Positions 6,701 through 6,723 of a stretch of DNA of 6,723 bases are shown piece by piece. Position 1 is the stretch's first letter; every line of letters begins with the position of its first letter. The DNA comes from Lachnospiraceae bacterium. Its GTDB lineage: Bacteria; Bacillota; Clostridia; Lachnospirales; Lachnospiraceae. Below the pieces are notes generated by a model. It was given only the letters and a program-made list of their open reading frames with translations, was not told where the DNA came from and did no database searches. Position numbers and translations under genes: made by a program. The stretch lies in assembly GCA_017477005.1 (NCBI GenBank), contig JAFUXY010000447.1, positions 1 to 6,723 of the forward strand. The letters are read 5' to 3'.

Positions 6701-6723
6701 AGATGGAAAGTCTGCGAAGATCA
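594..6723 (+). CDS. Giant secreted surface protein: acidic N-terminal segment plus tandem beta-rich modules and Ig-like domains (3' partial)
   Basis: The frame is open from the ATG at 594 to the window edge, 2043 complete codons without a stop. An in-frame TGA at 573-575 makes this the first possible ATG, and a purine-rich ribosome binding site precedes it. Visible order: signal peptide (residues 1-38), acidic segment without basic residues (39-182), paired modules A1/A2 (about 227-543), a beta-rich spacer (544-678), paired modules B1/B2 (679-963), then a chain of Ig-like domains from about 1020 onward. Only three cysteines occur (1231, 1345, 1885), as is common in exported Gram-positive proteins. 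No catalytic motif was recognised. The architecture suggests an extracellular adhesin or stalk protein; this is inference. The C-terminal anchor (LPXTG, SLH, choline-binding or other) is outside the window. I do not recognise a named gene. Codon use differs between the middle and both ends. Confidence 0.93.
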   Translation, partial: MKRQWKQYLALMLAFVLGLTSGLGGGGFSFVNLNPATAFEAPAVEASEDVSAEEPDAEETEEIEVEEEAIEDEVSSEEDFEETEAEEVEEESNEDLVDAEEAAAEESVEEATEETTEQDVEDETGNDSDILEDQSISDAITEDEALSDEADAPNEAEEVEETEVVEGETVEDEADTLDDSGAKGPVVEVPAQGNIKVGSKDVAVNGLQSGVSVSGYKFETTTSGALKYVKGGVKYTDGAVVSGLEASGWYLPLKFSKLPTGDTSSGGGVIKSYARVRVGLIPSHSGGTDETMSLSFLDANLTKILRVTNKDEQKLVVQWTFNTGTFNTGTGVANWDTADLVHEDVYDLSGLKLGYETDEKLVTLTASKETADLGTYKASELQKDISIVDGAGEDKAIGGTLYYKTEYKTFSNTESEKSGYYLALNAKANTSITNNDLTYIGIGIYSKDRLETGNPNLRKLTWVSAETGDDYLLRIPDMKNTKLRVVGISSGTPSSEHIEDSALDIKYEAFYDLSKLELAYYTGTTEVPENPNKEITAATIDSFARVDGENAPVFVGDEVTFKISGTIAGGNVDDETLSKRPQLTISFDNADGAASDVFVKGSYRVEDLAIRGTRWSGTFKVATKKATQAKNAQVEITKAEFSQTGFDTFSDTTSKAGGTLASHSVKSEAIWVLSKTLVGSVTLGTPVHLGSAYSPTSTVNFLGSGEVVDETSTYVEATYDDSSYTNKYSNVLEFYWYLKDGGGRDYKYYTYKLADESGSTVSRLVLPTIENEGILTGEVKVKGYYWPGATSTLVSAIAETSEENGAYTSPVISNLVTNGTVAETMDWSEKDSNTWTVVNYGEGKEFDVPLTGMYHKGSQYSDGTNVGNPFGVNEDGSNTGTYVTAEFTPVDDYTTTNKVVAFEWTWKNPDTKTATGSTLKNWTYQTLNGSNKITSKFLVPNIPAAGNGKASVSVRARLWLYESTITPTDSNNHVVVGQIVDNQNYSDDKLATMDGMSAMSGWSSAKAVKDLVVVDQNALTKISINDTLTSEIPTVGQTVKWGNATNPPVNQTPAGAKGGITWSVTSSDEKIATVSMDSTTLVTEVTGVSEGDVKITYTATQNGESFTDSKSITIGANTFTVVPDGDSMAPVEGVVGEQHVLFTHQGAGTIDLDSIYKNPTDGTVAKNNKLVISRNGEEFNETEMKSFDFKYDYPSGSAGEEARKLYSLNGSKLTVLDGKFGVTTFTVQVTCGAYGKTGVEPLYLYIEEAMPTTLTIEPGSFTVSKSDKETTSEPSVYVGTGLDLTAKWTVDEAHSDWIDNDGVHTVKTQTSTAIKNAGGYSSTKLNLTSATHYKGGETVNVTFSCTQNFKDGSNSAPITASKAFPIYIKDGEVTLEGSKIVETSKTKGKVVKAVSGTTSEDTVLMSMGDKTGRVLTASALPEGLSSNVTWAWKASEDGIVKFSETATAATTITSLKAGTTTITATPNNDSQKAASFKVQVFDAPAGFAIDVQSTAGGSIVNSKKANAILGNTYNIGFATAAGGTLLDKIDGYDVAVAISDSTQGTGTSAFEPLEISESVSKTGRGTIKASKFTSDPVTFRYTLSMTNENGEAEVDSVSDSITVVVDNVALAAGDPISFKPGKFSVEPGESDTIAAVAASASASAVTGVTYKWEIVDYNADHSKLAQETYTKAAEFAKIVNDDDKESVTVRGLKASSLDVDLLVNYTQPRSDGTTTKGKAWTTITVASSSMEASDLKVYVDGVNSEEYNGIGYLANDTSKEMRITSAVLPSTVNSKDVEWGLDSVDYVKIAESTGDGSSYKGTSITLKPTGTQASSPVTLTAKTTASGTPIYKTLKIYVRPVSLESVEFVTVNSADNTKSVISSESVSSGGSIVVQALPYPRSAGCDASKTEWTRYKNKETSDSTAGSGYISVAPFVDTTTGESSATITGSTAGTEYVGVKMYDAAGNSVTSTSRLEIKVVSGDVPFASITLAGETSTASVAKTAKETIKVADELTLTAGFTPAGASAKNLTWKLVEGSNRYDSGVAGTYAKMDVAADGKSAKI
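708..1139 (+). other. Acidic low-complexity segment, residues 39-182
   Basis: Directly after the predicted signal cleavage site comes a Glu/Asp-rich stretch with Ala, Val, Ser and Thr. By my count 70 of residues 40-182 are Asp or Glu (about 49%). There is no Lys, Arg or His from residue 7 until K183. The DNA is rich in GAGGAA- and GAAGAA-like triplets but is not a perfect repeat. The segment is probably disordered and strongly negative. It may act as a spacer, bind cations or repel other surface polymers; the function is inferred. The skewed composition creates long spurious open frames on the opposite strand. Confidence 0.85.
1272..1700 (+). repeat. Tandem module A1 of the surface protein (about residues 227-369)
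   Basis: This beta-rich segment of unrecognised family is matched by a diverged copy about 168 residues downstream (A2). Three collinear anchors support the pairing. SGWYLPLK at residue 247 pairs with SGYYLALN at 418. ILRVTNKDEQKLVV at 304 pairs with LLRIPDMKNTKLRV at 472. YDLSGLKLGY at 346 pairs with YDLSKLELAY at 511. The offsets of 171, 168 and 165 residues are almost constant. A1 also contains a recent 15-base duplication absent from A2. Confidence 0.65.
1551..1580 (+). repeat. Perfect in-frame 15-bp tandem duplication
   Basis: The unit acttttaatacaggg occurs twice back to back (1551-1565 and 1566-1580), and the next bases begin a third, partial copy. It encodes TFNTG twice (residues 320-329), followed by TG. 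The perfect identity points to a recent slippage event. The unit is a multiple of three, so the frame is kept. Confidence 0.95.
1782..2222 (+). repeat. Tandem module A2 of the surface protein (about residues 397-543)
   Basis: This is the diverged second copy of module A1, with the same three anchors in the same order (residues 418, 472 and 511). Alternating hydrophobic and polar residues suggest a beta-sandwich. No named domain family was recognised by eye. Outer boundaries are approximate because similarity fades towards the edges. Confidence 0.65.
2223..2627 (+). other. Beta-rich spacer domain between the A and B modules (about residues 544-678)
   Basis: The stretch contains FVGDEVTFKISG and PQLTISFDNA, a strand pattern typical of Ig-like or other beta-sandwich domains. 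Its second half is rich in Thr, Ser, Lys and Ala. I could not align it convincingly with the A or B modules. It may be a separate Ig-like fold; the assignment is weak. Confidence 0.4.
2628..2975 (+). repeat. Tandem module B1 of the surface protein (about residues 679-794)
   Basis: B1 is one of two diverged neighbouring copies. TYVEATY at residue 713 pairs with TYVTAEF at 881. LEFYWYLKD at 732 pairs with VAFEWTWKN at 900. SRLVLPTI at 762 pairs with SKFLVPNI at 935. The first two offsets are both 168 residues and the third is 173, indicating a short insertion in B2. The segment is rich in Tyr and Trp, which can be a feature of ligand-binding beta domains. No named family was recognised. Confidence 0.65.
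3120..3482 (+). repeat. Tandem module B2 of the surface protein (about residues 843-963)
   Basis: B2 is the diverged second copy of module B1 with the anchors TYVTAEF, VAFEWTWKN and SKFLVPNI in the same order. It ends in a strand with ASVSVRARLWLYES, which matches EVKVKGYYWPG of B1. A stretch of about 55 residues rich in Met, Ser and Asp (964-1019) then leads to the first Ig-like domain. Confidence 0.65.
3651..3962 (+). other. Ig-like (BIG2-like) domain 1 (about residues 1020-1123)
   Basis: The order of signals fits bacterial Ig-like group 2 domains: a start strand (TKISIND), GQTVKWGN, the core ITWSVTSSDEKIATVS with W1062, then VTGVSEGDVKITYTATQNG and a closing strand ITIGANTFTVVP. In this family the WxSSD..IATV and G..G...I.YTA pattern marks the core. 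The family call is by eye only. Confidence 0.65.
3963..4340 (+). other. Beta-rich domain, possibly cadherin-like (about residues 1124-1249)
   Basis: The segment has VVGEQHVLFTHQGAGTIDLD followed by a central KLVISRNGEEF and a closing FGVTTFTVQVTC strand. The TIDLDSIYKNPTDGT part faintly resembles the start of cadherin-like or putative Ig repeats. It contains C1231. The family is not certain. Confidence 0.4.
4341..6722 (+). other. Array of Ig-like domains continuing to the window edge (about residues 1250-2043)
   Basis: About seven consecutive beta-sandwich units can be placed: 1250-1372, 1373-1484, 1485-1613, 1614-1729, 1730-1840, 1841-1963 and 1964 onward (cut off). Most have a core tryptophan in a strand of the BIG2 type: AKW at 1288, VTW at 1430, YKW at 1652, VEW at 1779, TEW at 1892 and LTW at 2012. 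The unit at 1485-1613 lacks it and is more tentative. Unit 1373-1484 is the clearest, with LTASALPEGLSSNVTWAW followed by LKAGTTTITATPNND. Such chains usually form extended stalks. Neighbouring units are diverged rather than near-identical, so the array is old. Confidence 0.65.

Overview
The window is dominated by one very long plus-strand gene. It starts at 594 and is still open at the last base, giving at least 2043 codons with no stop. It encodes a secreted or surface-exposed protein. The visible order is a Sec-type signal peptide, an extreme acidic low-complexity segment, two pairs of tandem beta-rich repeat modules, and then a chain of Ig-like (BIG2-like) domains that runs off the window. 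The C-terminus, where a cell-wall or membrane anchor would sit, is not visible, so the attachment mode is unknown. The likely role is an adhesin or cell-surface stalk protein. This is inferred from architecture; no catalytic motif was seen.

The first 593 bases hold no convincing gene. They hold three degenerate copies of a repeat, about 60 to 160 bases each, with copy 1 starting at the window edge. Two copies carry a first hairpin whose arms have changed in a compensating way, and a second hairpin whose arms are identical while the loops differ. Downstream come a short GTTGA/TCAAC inverted repeat, a purine-rich ribosome binding site and the ATG. I could not find a convincing sigma-A type promoter, so the repeats may lie in a long 5' leader or be unrelated intergenic elements.

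The organism is probably a bacterium of the Firmicutes type, plausibly a Clostridia or Lachnospiraceae-like species. The clues are the AAAGGAG-type ribosome binding site, the Gram-positive style of secreted multi-Ig protein and intermediate base composition. This is a weak, style-based inference.

The gene looks mosaic. All of the ATA isoleucine codons (about eleven) and all of the TTA leucine codons (about nine) lie between 1176 and 4535. The acidic N-terminal part and the last roughly 730 codons have none and use GC-richer codons. This suggests that the beta-rich central part and the flanking parts have different histories. There is no operon partner, RNA gene, CRISPR array or insertion sequence in the window.
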